A stretch of DNA of 64,000 nucleotides, taken from the NCBI GenBank assembly GCA_036435485.1, contig CM071598.1, positions 177,516,148-177,580,147 of the forward strand, given 5' to 3'. Position numbers and translations under genes: made by a program. Below the pieces are notes generated by a model. That model was not told the DNA's origin and did no database searches. It saw only the letters and a list, made by a program, of their open reading frames with translations. Positions within the stretch are counted from its first letter, which is position 1. Each line of letters starts with the position of its first letter. This DNA is from Saposhnikovia divaricata. Taxonomy: Eukaryota > Streptophyta > Magnoliopsida > Apiales > Apiaceae. Below are positions 33,519 through 45,105 of the stretch, one piece after another.

Positions 33519-33833
33519 TCAAAACTCTGTGCCACTATTAATTAGCCACAACCAGTCCAGAGAAACACCTGCAAATATACCACCTAAAAGGAATAACACT
33601 AGCAGATTTCCCAGTGCATTTTGCTCCGGACCCTAAAAATAAACGCATTGTGAATATTAAAAAAAAAAAGAGGAAGATTCAAGTTTACTAAACTTACGAA
33701 GAGTGTCTAGTTAACGTACCTTGTAACCTTACTGTCATGACACATACAGTTAGGTAACCATTAGTTAATCCCAGAAACGATACGAGTAAGATCATCCACC
33801 CCTGATCACCATATTTTGCAGTGAAATAAAATA
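33519..33833 (-). pseudogene. ENT pseudogene, exons 8 and 7 (truncated)
   Basis: Exon 8 (33519-33632) is 114 nt like the live copy and ends with the same stop. Exon 7 starts at 33720 behind a conserved donor but has lost eight bases near the end of the APKGYK segment. It breaks off at about 33833, where sequence switches to the block shared with 5.5 kb. The upstream 3' flank (33098-33518) matches 36717-37129, so it is part of a tandem unit. Not functional. Confidence 0.88.
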
Positions 33834-33879
33834 ATGAAGATTGGAAAATGAAAATAAAATAAATCAATGACTCATACTG

Positions 33880-34350
33880 TAGACAACATTATACGAAAAT
33901 GTGTGTCTGCGATTGGAATGTGTGTCTGCGATTGGAATGAGCAATACAGAAATCAATGACTCATACTCTAGACAACATTATACGACAATCCTTGATTTTC
34001 CATTCTGTATGAGGATCATCTTCACTTTGAGCTGCTACATAATGAAGTTCTCATTTAGCAAGCAACACGGGATATTTTCGTGTTCACATGCTAGTTATGA
34101 AATCCAGTAGAAGCTAGTTGTGAATACGTAGAGGCCATTAAACAGAGTACCTAATTTAATAGTTGTGAATACGTAGAGGCCATTAAACAGAGTACCTAAT
34201 TTAATAATTGTAAAATTATTAAAATGGAGGTTGTAAAATTTCACTGCATCAGTTTATAACTGGAGGTTGTTTTTCACTTTACGGTAAGATGTTCTGGATA
34301 TTATGCCGATATCCAAGGCAATACATAGAGAACATTTTACACGTGAAGTG
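33880..34350. repeat. Segment duplicated from or to 5.5-6.0 kb
   Basis: Collinear with 5500-5960. It also carries local tandem copies: GTGTGTCTGCGATTGGAAT twice (33902-33938) and a 45-bp unit with GTAGAGGCCATTAAACAGAG twice (34122-34205). Confidence 0.7.
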
Positions 34351-34489
34351 AAAAACAACCTCAAATTATAAAATTGTGAAGTGCAATAGCCTCTACTATT
34401 ATTTGTCGACGTATATATCACTTCTGTGATGGGATGGTAGCCATACAAAAGAACTTTAGTACAGAATGTAGAGAAGTAGAAGATATTGT

Positions 34490-34861
34490 TTTATCCATCT
34501 TTGAGGTGAATAGTAGGTACATGGCCAAGGGGCAAGGGCTGCCAACCACATGCCCTGCATACCCCTGTTTCATGCCCAAAAAACATCGTATTAGATGAAT
34601 AATTAAGGAAATTAGGTATATTAAGAGAAGAAAATGACAAATGTAGTAACTTCTTACCTGATAGTATGCCTTGAATTGAGTGGAAGCATATGATTTGATT
34701 ATATTGGTACTGGCACTGAAGAAACCTGCCCAAATATTAGATCCTAATCCCAGAACAAGAAGCACAGGGGCAGCAGGGATTATTGACATCCTCAATGTTA
34801 CTTTATAATCTTTCTTAGCTGCAAGTTCATTGCACCAATATATGACATATTTGGAGAACAT
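34490..34861 (-). pseudogene. MATE transporter pseudogene fragment
   Basis: One frame reads CNELAAKKDYKVTLRMSI then SNIWAGFFSASTNIIKSYAS. This parallels the MATE segment SNELGAGN...RLAV...NVWGYAFSNxxEVVKYV around helices 9-10. A donor-like CAG|GTAAGA follows, and after a short intron comes GVCRACGWQ, like the MATE motif GVARGCGWQ. The following sequence is out of frame. With the MATE exon at 425-628 and the duplicated block on its left, it suggests an old MATE copy broken up in this region. Confidence 0.55.
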
Positions 34862-35712
34862 CTTACGCGTAAAGTGAAAAACAACTGGAAATTTTAAAAT
34901 GATAAAAGCGAAATTTGGTTATTATTAACATTTGTGGTGATTTAGCAAAAAATAATAATAATAACATTTGTGGTGGGATGATGGGAAATGTGATCTCCAT
35001 CATCGGAGTAAATAGAGGGTATCGATAAGCTCATTAGCTCAAGTTATGTGAGCGTCCCCTTGTCTTCGTATGTGTATATATAGTGGGAGCGCCACACTGG
35101 TTATAACTGACAATAAGTATTGCTCAACTACTTAACTGCTTGGTCATGTATAAAACTTGTACTGATCTTTTCATTTGGTTAGTCTATTCATAAACTTAAC
35201 TTCTTTGCGCATTGCAGTTGAATCACACTTTTAAAGAGCGTTCAAGCTCTTGTACAAATTGTTAGGCTGCAATTGATTATAATATGTATTGCAGCGAAAG
35301 TAACTTTGATCTCCTACAACTTAGTAGCTCGTGTTTTTCTCTTGGCAGTTTAACATTGTTGTCAGTTGTCAATAAGTTGTTGCACATCAATTCCAGTTGC
35401 AATGCTGTGCCTTAAATGACAAAGTACAAATTACACAAAAACGGTAGTAGAGTTATTGGTCCTATATTCAAGTAGAGGAAAGCAATTTGATATCTCGTCA
35501 ATTTATAGAGTATTTGCTGTTGAAGTAGTTTGACATCCTTGTCAGTAAGTTGTTAGTCTGCTGCATCAACTTAGACTCCAGCTAATGTAGACGGTAAGTT
35601 TTGTGATCAATCCACTTTACCAGCAGCATTAGGCAATAATATCCTTCTAAGTTTGCGGTCGTTGCCAAGAATTCAATTTATTAAAATTCTGTAGATTGTC
35701 TACTTAACGCAC
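34862..35712. other. Intergenic DNA within the decayed ENT array
   Basis: No gene is supported. A TATATATAG motif at about 35085 on the plus strand has no associated frame. Confidence 0.4.
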
Positions 35713-36533
35713 CTTGCAACGTTTAGGAGCTATTGTCATGACACGTACAGTTAGGTAACCATTAAGTAATCCCAGGAACTATGCAAGTAACATCACCATC
35801 CCTGATCAACACATTTTGCAGTTAATATAATGCAGGTATGCACAAAAAACAGGACAACATTGCTATAGTTGGGTCTTTGTGAGATTCCAGCTTAGTAAAG
35901 TATCAGAGAAACGTTTCTACCAATTAAATCCAACACATTGTAGATTGCTCTGAGAATAAGCTGATACCTAAAAAGTAGTATTACTTTAAGCCCCGGCAAG
36001 CCTCTAAAAATTTGCGATCATTCATTTTAGCCCCGAATGTTTTGTGATCTTGGTTCCGCCACTGCATCATTTGAGTTTTCACACTTACCATGAGCCACAC
36101 ACAGTGTTTTCGTATAAGAACCCCGGGGAAATTGACGAGGTTAGGACATGCATAAGAAACAAGTCCATTAAATAATCGATGTTCTGAAAGAACGAGTCTG
36201 TGCACTACTTGTAAGTTGTAATGAAACTGTTTAATATTGTTGTACACTTGTTGAATTTTTTTATTTTACTGAATGCCGGCAACAGCTGATGATCATTCAG
36301 ACGCTGCTTTTGAGAGATCGTATGGATCACTGGTGAGTGCACTTGTGTGAGAGTGTTGAGTAAACCTTAGGGAACGAATCAGCGATACGATTTAGCACCA
36401 CGGTCGCGCTGCATATCGTTTTCAAGGCAGTGGATTTCTTTGCCACGACTCAACTATTCCTGATTCATAGCTTACAGCATACAGAAATATGTAGAAGAAA
36501 TCTAAGAATGTGGCTATGGCAAGAAACAACACC
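35713..36533 (-). pseudogene. ENT pseudogene, exons 7 and 6
   Basis: Exon 7 homology is 35713-35967 (255 nt against 259, so out of frame). Exon 6 homology is 36089-36533. The 3' splice site in front of exon 6 reads GG instead of AG. About 130 bp of unrelated sequence interrupts exon 6 at 36330-36470, and the C-terminal part is frameshifted (VNFPGV). Directly upstream, at 36717, begins the 3' flank of the intact ENT gene. Confidence 0.85.
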
Positions 36534-37129
36534 GCAGAAGCCATCATCAGCAGTGACTGACTGAAATTTGCATTTCAACTTTTATTTGTATTTTACATAC
36601 AAAAGTGTAAATTAAAGTAATTAACAAATTCTGAAGAATAACTTTTAAAATGTGATCAATAACTAGTTTATTTAAACTGCTCAAATGAAAAATTGAAATA
36701 TTTTCAATCGAAATTTATTGGTACATTCTTTCTTGTGAATTGTGTTTATCTGTGGGTTCTTCTTGTTGTTTGTGTATTGAAGGTTATGCTTAGCGACACT
36801 ACTAGCTCTTGCTGGAACCTATTTTCTTGCAAGATATAGCAAAATTGGAGCTTGTTGCATGACAAATATAAACACTTGGATTGTATAATATCACTTAACA
36901 CTTTATGCCATTACTCTTGAATAAATACTATATGGTTTTGAAACACTTCTATTTAGGATGATTCACACTATGTGAAAATCTACAACTACTAATATACAAA
37001 GAAATAAGAATAAACTATTGCAATAAACAATAGAGTGTTGAAATATAATAGCTGCTGACAGCTTTATGGCTCAGGCTTCATGTCCGTGTTAAGCAACTTC
37101 GTCGCTTGATCTTGATTGTGTTTCTCTCT

Positions 37130-39882
37130 TCAAAACTCTGTGCCACTATTAATTAGCCACAACCAGTCCAGAGAAACACCTGCAAATATACCACCTAAAA
37201 GGAATAACACTAGCAGATTTCCCAGTGCATTTTGCTCCGGACCCTAAAAATAAACGCATTGTGAATATTTAAAAAAAAAAGAGGAAGATTCAAGTTTATT
37301 AAACTTACGAAGAGTGTCTAGTAAACGTACCTTGTAACCTTTAGGAGCTACTGTCATGACACATACAGTTAGGTAGCCATTAGTTAATCCCAGAAACGAT
37401 ACGAGTAAGATCATCCACCCCTGATCACCATATTTTGCAGTGAAATAAAATGCAGGGATGAGCAAGAAACGGGATAATATTGCTATCATCAGCCCCTTCC
37501 GAGATTCCATCTTGATAAAATCTATCATAGGAACGTATCTACCAATTAAATCCAACACGTTGTACATTGCTATTAGAACGAGGGGATACCTGAAAACAAG
37601 TATTGGGAGATTAGTACATTCTAACAAATTTCCCAGATTATGATAATGTCAAACATTATATCTTGCGGCTTGTCTCGGTTTTTGACGAAGTATATGCATC
37701 TCTGGTTGCTAGTAAGGGATCTTTTAGGTAAGTAACATCAGTTGCAGTATTATATTACTGAGGATGTTTTTGGTCCCTTGTAGCATTTATATGCCGGTTG
37801 TGCTCTTCATTAAAAAGTGTGCCAGTTACTTCTCTATTTAATTAGCATTAGTTATGAAAAAAAAGGCAGAATCCCCTGGACTCTCATAGATGCTAGCAGG
37901 TGTCATGGACTAATCAGGACTAATAAATTATAGTACTTATTAAGTTCTGTCAGTTCAAGCTAAACATCATTCAAGTTTGTGCACTTACCATGATCCCAAA
38001 TGGTGTTTACCAGTGTTTTCATATAAGAACCCCGGGAAAATCGACAATGTTAGGACATATATTAGAAACAAGTCCAATAAATAATCAATGTTTTGAAATA
38101 ATAATTCTTTATTGGTCAGCCTCTTCTGAGAATCAGCATTGTCCTCAACCTGCAAGACCAAAAGCCCCTGTAAATTTTGTGGACCATTATTACCTTCATA
38201 AAAATTATATTTTAAATGATACTGATTGGAATCTCTATGTACTTGTTGAATTTCTTGTTTTTGGATGCCAGCAGCTGCAAGATCAGATGAAACAGTTGTT
38301 GATCCTTCAGAAGCTGCTTTTGAGCGATAGTACTTAACCACGGGTAGTTTGGGGAAAACTAGAGCATACAAAAATATGCATAGGAACTCTAAGAATGTGG
38401 CTATAGAAAGAAACAGCACTGCAAAAACAAAAATGAAGACATCATCAGTAAAGAGCCAAGACCACAGACTCAAATTTGCATTTCGACTGTTTTGTGTATC
38501 TCACATTCAAAGGCTAATATAAAGTAATCTGCACAAATTCTGAAGAATAAGATTTAAAATACAATAATGTCAATAACCAGCTATTTAAAGTATTCAACTC
38601 AACATTTGATGGCATCCACTCTTTTTACCATTTTTCCAGGCCAGATGATAAAGTGCAATGCCAATCACAAACCGTCACTAGGGCTAATAACAGATTAAGA
38701 CAGTCAAGAATTTAGCAATCAAAAATCTTCAATGATAACATTTGCACATACTAGTTCCCTTTCGAAGACCGTCTCCCGAATTTTCAAAAGCTGCTTTTGT
38801 CATAAGCCTCAAACCTGAGGTGAGAGCTCCTGATGCAGCCAAACCAGCAAAGAATGACTGCAAGATTTATGAGAACAGTATTTAAGAAGATAAAAATTTG
38901 ATTTAAATATACTCCAATAAAAGCAAACTTATCTAATCCTCAAATAACGTTCTTAACCAAGTGCTTTACCTGCATAAACTCTGGCCGCATGAAAGACAGG
39001 TCCCCTACCATTCCGCCTTGGACATGAGCATCTGCTACTCCAAAAGCAGCAACAAAAACGCATATACCAATATAATTTCCAATACCCCCTTTCCCTGATG
39101 TAGCTAGATCCAACTACAACATTCATACGAAAAAATTTCAGATCAATAGGCCTCAAAGATATTACTAATTTCTTTAGTATATAATTTGAGGTTATCAACA
39201 TTTCAAGAGAGAAATACTTACCACTATAAGTGCAAAAGTACTCAAACAGAAGAGGATGTATCCAGCTATATTGCGTTTTCTTGTATCGACCTTTGACTCG
39301 TTATAAGCAAGTATTGCCATTGTTCCTAGTGCAAATGGTTGATATACGAGTGTAAGTACCCTTGATGGATGGTAATCCTTCAAAACAAGATATAGCATTG
39401 GTCAAACATAACAATTTGCAAACCCTATACCAATACAGATATGCATATACCATTAGATTATTACTTAATAGGAAAATAACAAACAAATGACAAATGTTGC
39501 TAATAAGCTAAACTATAATGTTCTTCTGATCAATCAGAAAGATGCTTAAAACAGATTCAAATAGTAGGAGGCATAAGAAATTCACAATTACGCGATTTCC
39601 CTGTGTTAGGCAACGGTTACTTACAGGAAACAATGCATAGTAGTAGTCTCCTATCGTCAACATGCTATTCCATGAAACTAGTGACCCAAGTCCAAGGAAC
39701 CAACAGACAAGAATTGCAAGAAGTGTCCCCTGAAATTCAAATTGCAATTTACAAAATCAATCTCCTTGCGAAATAAACAGAACAGAGCATTAAGATCTCC
39801 AAGGTTTAAATCGATACCAAGAAACCAAAATAAAGAATGCACAAACCTCAAGTCTAACTGGAGTTTCACTTGTAGCTGCCAT
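37130..39882 (-). CDS. Equilibrative nucleoside transporter (ENT family), complete
   Basis: Eight GT-AG coding exons: 39847-39882, 39625-39729, 39222-39377, 38970-39113, 38752-38857, 37989-38418, 37331-37589 and 37130-37243. They total 1350 nt, 449 codons plus TGA, with all phases compatible. The protein starts MAATSETPVRLEG, then WFLGLGSLVSWNSMLTIGDYY, DYHPSRVLTLVYQP and QGGMVGDLSFMRPEFMQSFF, which match plant ENTs. A hydrophilic central loop follows FPKLPVVKYYRSKAASEG; the second half has NIDYLLDLFLIYVLTLSIFP, AKYGDQGWMILLVSF and GPEQNALGNLL. Plant ENTs have about 420-450 residues and eleven helices; they carry nucleosides and bases across the plasma membrane or tonoplast, often with H+. 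A 5' UTR intron is likely (donor near 40308, acceptor at 39893). The coding region looks intact and is the source type for the decayed copies downstream. Confidence 0.92.
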
Positions 39883-39892
39883 AGTGATACTC

Positions 39893-40330
39893 TGTAACAA
39901 GAAACAACACAAGTTATATTCATATACCATTGAAAATAACTTAAGTCCAAAAAATCAAAAATTGTACAATAGAATACCACAGAGCCTACAATCTTTAGAA
40001 AATTATGCACATTATGCTACAAGTGCTCATGAATCAAACTTTATAGTCCAAGTATAAAACAGACACAAAGAGTGTTGATGAATTTTCAAAGTTAGAAAGT
40101 GTAGAGTTACCTAAGCAAATTATAAATCAAACTTTGACTTGTTTACAAGTACAACTGAATAAAATCATTAGATACCCTAGATGTTATATACTCTGTATAT
40201 TTATTTTTTCGCACATGTGTACACAAGTTCTACATACACACACATAAAATGATAATGAAACTATAGAAACCTTATCAAGAGTGTGAAAAAGATGAGCTTA
40301 CATTTTGCTTGGATTGACCAACTTGAGCAA
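39893..40330 (-). promoter_or_regulatory. 5' UTR intron and leader of the ENT gene
   Basis: On the minus strand AAGCAAAAT|GTAAGC near 40308 is a good donor, and TTGTTACAG|AG at 39893 is an acceptor ten bases before the ATG. Introns in the leader often raise expression in plants. The transcription start cannot be placed. Confidence 0.4.
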
Positions 40331-41854
40331 GTTGGCAGAGTGTCAACGTCTAATCTTTAAAGATTCATAGTATGGCTTGTTCAAAAAAGAAAAAAGAAAG
40401 GACAGAAGATTCACAGCCTTATTTAAGCAATATGGACGCCTATAATTAGATGTTTAATATACATAGATGGAGTAGTATCTTAGAGGAATCTATTGGATGG
40501 ATGACTGACAGGCAGAAATTATTACACAGACTAAGATGGGTATTTATATACCTCGATAAGTACTATAGAACATGATGAATATGTTTATACTGTAATAAAA
40601 ACTGATAAATGGAATCAAAAATAAGAATTCAACACATTTTAAAAAGTTTGTCTGAGATTTACGTTCAATGATTACAATACAGAGTGGAACTTTGGTAATG
40701 TGTTACTTTAATGTATTTTATGTACAATTTTATGTGCATCGTTTTCTATATTGACTGGTTGGTAACTTGTTACCTCCTCTTTCTTAAAGTTGTTAGATTC
40801 GAATCTCTTTTCTGATAATAAAATGGCGGAGATAATAATAATGATGTAGAAAATACATCTTAATATATATTGAATCATTTAATTATGATTGACTACTACT
40901 CCTCCATATGATATTACTAACAACACCTTGATTGCATATGGGTAAAGAAAATTTATATGATACGGTACAAAAATTCTCTGCCTATGCAATTTCAAATTCA
41001 TATTTTCAATAATTTTTATGTAAATTTAACCGTACAAATTAAAAGATAACGTAAAAATTAGTGAGTACATAAAATTAAATAGAAATTTGATTTTGTATAT
41101 GATGCAATTTTTAATCAAAAAATGATATAATATTTGAACCGTTACATTCATATTGTAAACCATATATAAAATACCATGTTAAATTAAGTATATTTTTAAA
41201 GGATAAGATTTATAAAATTTTGCACACCTACTTATTTTTGCATAAAATTTTCATCGATATGATTAAATTTACAAAAAAATTGATAAATACATAATTTTAA
41301 GCCGCATACATAGAAAAAAAATTTCTACTGTATATCTTTACCCATTGCGTATGATTTGTTATTCAACCAAATCTTGTGGCACAGATCGTTATTTGTTTAT
41401 CTTACATATTTATAACTTAAATTTTGAGACAAATTTAATGAATATTATACAAAAAAAATACTAAAAACATGAATTTAACATAAATGTATCAAATTAAATT
41501 TGCTGGAAGAGATGAAGCATATCAAAATAACTGTCTTCCAAATTTTATTTTAAAACAATTTTGTACTTTGCATAATATAATATTTTGCATAATTTATTCA
41601 TAATATTATGCATACAACAATTATTGATCATTGTCCAATCTAATACTAAAAGAAAAAGATAAGACGAGCCTTGTTCAAATGGTTGTTTTATTAGATTTGC
41701 ATGACGCAGGTAAATATGTTTTCATCTGGTACTAAGGCGGCAATAGAGTGCTATTCCTTACTCTTTGGCATTGACCTGATCTTTCTGGGAAACGTAAGCA
41801 ATCAAAAAATATCATTTTGTATTTTCCAATAATTCCCATGATTAAACAAGTACA
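40331..41854. other. AT-rich intergenic DNA upstream of the ENT gene
   Basis: No coding sequence is recognised. It includes the presumed ENT promoter just right of 40330. Confidence 0.5.
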
Positions 41855-41998
41855 TTTAAGCAAGTTGAGATAACTCAGTTGGTTGAATTTACCTCCAGTC
41901 GATCCAAAGTTCTGGATTTGATACTCGCTTACCACGAGATTGTCAATGAACAGATGCTCATTGTAAAAGGCTATAAGCCAAAATATTAAAAAAAAAAA
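41855..41998 (+). mobile_element. tRNA-derived SINE with 11-bp TSD
   Basis: The direct repeat AAACAAGTACA (41844-41854 and 41999-42009) flanks a segment ending in poly-A (41987-41998). Inside are a polymerase III A box ATAACTCAGTTGG (about 41870) and a B-box region GTTCTGGATTTGATACTC (about 41910), spaced as in a tRNA. It is short, about 144 bp. This is a typical plant SINE transposed by LINE machinery. Confidence 0.8.
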
Positions 41999-42129
41999 AA
42001 ACAAGTACACATAAATTTGAATAAATAATAATTCTAAAATCAAACGTTTTTATTTATTTATTAACATTACTTACTAAATGAAAATAAAAAACATACTGCC
42101 TTTGTCATATTAGGATTATTACAAATTTT

Positions 42130-42275
42130 AATTTTATCGATACAATAGGGAGGTTGTTTCCGAAGGTCCCCGGCCAAATACAAATACAAAGAAAGGAAAT
42201 TATTACAAATTAAATTCACACACACCCAGGAATCGAACCCTTAACCTCCTAACTGCACCAACATGTTGTTGGCGT
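42130..42275 (-). mobile_element. tRNA-derived SINE, second family, minus strand
   Basis: On the minus strand GGTTAAGGGTTCGATTCCTG contains a perfect B box. It is preceded by a GTGCAGTTAGGAG stretch in the A-box position and followed by CTTCGGAAACAACCTCCCTA, a block common to plant tRNA-derived SINEs. Ends and TSD are not defined. Confidence 0.6.
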
Positions 42276-42501
42276 AGAATTGAGTATAATCTTCTCCATA
42301 ATTCCTTGCTCATACAGTTGACAAATCAAAGATGTCGACTCTAAAGTGATTCAACATAGAGGACAAGGCACTCCATCACTCCATCATCATAAACTACTCT
42401 ACTGGCCGTTCAAGTTATCTCTGCCTCCTTTACCACTAGAACCGCATCTAGCTGCATTCGACTAGTATAAATAGTAAATTATTCGTTTGCTTAATTACTT
42501 G

Positions 42502-42903
42502 CAATGTTCTAAAAATCGGCTGAGGCAGCGCCTAGGCACTAGGCACCACCAAAATGTCTCGAGGCAGGGTTAGGCGGAGATTTAGGCGGTTTTTCATATA
42601 AATCGGCCAAAAAACGGATAAAATCGGCCTAGGCGGTCAAAAAACGGCTTAGGCGGTCAAAAATCGGTTGAATGGCGGTCAAAAAGCGGTCTAGGCGTTC
42701 AAAAATCGGTAAAAAATGTTGAAAACTTTAAAAATCGACAAAAATATTTGGCAAAAATATTTAATAAATAAAATATAAAGAATAATATTTAAATACAACC
42801 GATTAATGCTCCGATTAATCCATCCGATTAATCCCCGCCTACCCGATTAGGCGCTAGGCGGTACCCGACCGCCCTGAACCGCCTAGCAATTTCCGGAACA
42901 CTG
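42502..42903. mobile_element. 402-bp hAT-type element with 8-bp TSD
   Basis: ATTACTTG repeats directly at 42494-42501 and 42904-42911. The ends are CAATGTTCTAAAAATCGG and TTTCCGGAACACTG, inverted as CARTGTTC. The interior is rich in GCCTAGGCGG/AATCGGC motifs, a known pattern for small plant hAT elements. The related sequence at 21011 lacks the insertion. Confidence 0.8.
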
Positions 42904-42911
42904 ATTACTTG

Positions 42912-43849
42912 ACATATAGCATTTCAATCTTTATTCGGACATTGACATAATTCTGTTTGATATTTACAATCTTTATCATCAAATCAATATTTTCAATTCC
43001 ACGATATAATCTCATAAATTCATATATCAATATAATTTTGATAAAATTCGAATTATCAATATTTCGTAACTGAAATGAAAGTGATATCTTTTTATACAGG
43101 GGATACAGAAGGGGACACGAAGAAGGGAACAGGGGATCCTCACCCGTATAAATTGGGGGACGGAGGCATGATACGCATTTTAAGGTTCTTAAAAAGTGTA
43201 GTTATATAATTAATTTTTAATTTTTTTTTTCTGAATAAAAATTTAATATTTAAATTTTTATATAAGAAAATTTTTAAAAATAAATTATGAAAATATATTT
43301 TTTAGGAATCTAAAAATACATACCAAACAATGAAAAAAACTATATACAACTGAGCAGAATGGAGGAGTATAAAGATACAAAGTTTTGTGTAGTTTGATTG
43401 CACTACGGTCCAGGCAGATGCTTGCAACTTTGTAACACATGCGTCTACGCATATGCTGCTCATCTTTCATTTTCTTAATTTTGCTTATTATATTATCGTA
43501 TTATTAAAGGAACATTATTATATTGATTGGTGCTTGATTGCGACGATGTTGACATATTTAATGTGTTTGATTTCTAATTTTTTTAAAAAAAAAAAAATTT
43601 GAAGCCCATTGACCTATAAAAATTTAATTAACTTTGTGGTCCAGTTCCATGTGACATATAATGTTCAACAAAATGAACTTTCTAAATTGAAAAGAGTCTA
43701 TATTTCTGCTGAATAAACAAGTTGCAGAAGATTTTAGAAGATATATCGAGTTAGAAAAAGGAGAGAAAGTACGGCTGGTACCCACAATGGTGCCCCACTA
43801 CAACCTCGAGACACGTGAAGTGGAATGATCATACAAGGTTAACAGTTTT
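42912..43849. other. AT-rich intergenic DNA
   Basis: Positions 42912-43090 continue the dispersed repeat shared with 21025-21175. The rest shows no gene; a purine-rich GGGGATACAGAAGGGGACAC block lies at 43100. Confidence 0.45.
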
Positions 43850-44999
43850 GGGAAATACTAATTCCGGAGTAAAACTTTTATTTCCAGGTTTCCGTGAAAA
43901 GAGTAAATTGCCCTTGTTTTTGTGAATGTAACGCCATCCGGTCCGATTCGCACTGATTTAAATGGATATGGATTAATTTAAAAAATATCCGATCCAAAAC
44001 CCGATTTGATAAGAACGACCCGAATAATAAATGGATTGGATATGGATTTAGGTTGATCCAATCCGTTTATCCACGACCTGATCCGTTTAATTATATAATA
44101 ATATATTATAAAATATATATAATCTTATTTTCAAAATATTTTATATTGTAATAAGTTACGTTATTGAAAACTCTAAGCCTTATACCTAATTTAATAATTC
44201 CTTGCTCTTCCATGCACGGCTCTAGGCTCCAGCCTCAAAAATTTAACGTCATTATATTTTTCTTTGATTAGCAAGATATCGAGTCTTCATTCTTAAATCT
44301 TAATCATGGTACGTTAATTCAGTGATTCTTTCTTATATTTTCTTAATGATGAAGATTATAATCTGATTTTGATTTAATATGTGTTTTTTGTTTTATTTTT
44401 TAGGCTAGCGAAAGTCATAATACCATGGATAATGATCTAAGTGATTTTGATCTAATATGTGTTTTTCGCTTTATTTTTTGTTTTATTTCACAGAGTATAT
44501 AGATGCCAATGGAAATGATACAACTTTTTATGCAATCACTGTAAAAAATCATTTGTTGGGAATGGTAAATTAGGAACTAGTAATTTAAACACTTTGATTA
44601 AACAATAAAATTACTAATGTAGTTTAACTTTTTGATTGATACTTAAATTTATACACTAAATTCTAGATTGTAACTTCTCAAATTTTACTATTTTTTCACA
44701 TATATTAATTGTAATTAATTTTTTTACTTTAAAAAATAAATGGAGCAATTGATATCCGACATCCGATCCGTTTATCCATTAAACTATATGGATTGGATAT
44801 GGATCGACTTCTGAAATATCCGAGGTATGATCCGATCTGATCCGAATCCGATAAAAATAAATGGATATGGATATGGATTTAGATTGATCCGATCCGAACC
44901 CGACGACCTCCTAGATTTGGTTTAAAATAAGGGCAGTTTTGTCTTTTCACAAAAATTTGCTCTGGAAATAAAATTTTTGCTCTGGATTTAACATTTCCC
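43850..44999. mobile_element. MULE-like element with long inverted repeats
   Basis: The left arm GGGAAATACTAATTCCGGAG...TTTTATTTCCAG...GTGAAAAG...GCCCTTGTTTT is mirrored on the right over about 75 bp (GGGCAGTTTTGTCTTTTCAC...CTGGAAATAAAATTTTTGC...ATTTCCC). The target duplication ACAGTTTT lies at 43842-43849 and 45000-45007 (9 bp with one mismatch). Long TIRs with an 8-9 bp TSD suggest Mutator. The interior has GGATATGGAT/ATCCGATCC repeats and no transposase. Confidence 0.65.
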
Positions 45000-45105
45000 A
45001 CAGTTTTTTGCATTTGTAGGGAATGAATGAAACTGGTCAAGGCCACTTCTGCCACTTTCATTATTTTTTATTTATTAATACTTTCTCTAGTTCATTATAT
45101 AGGTA

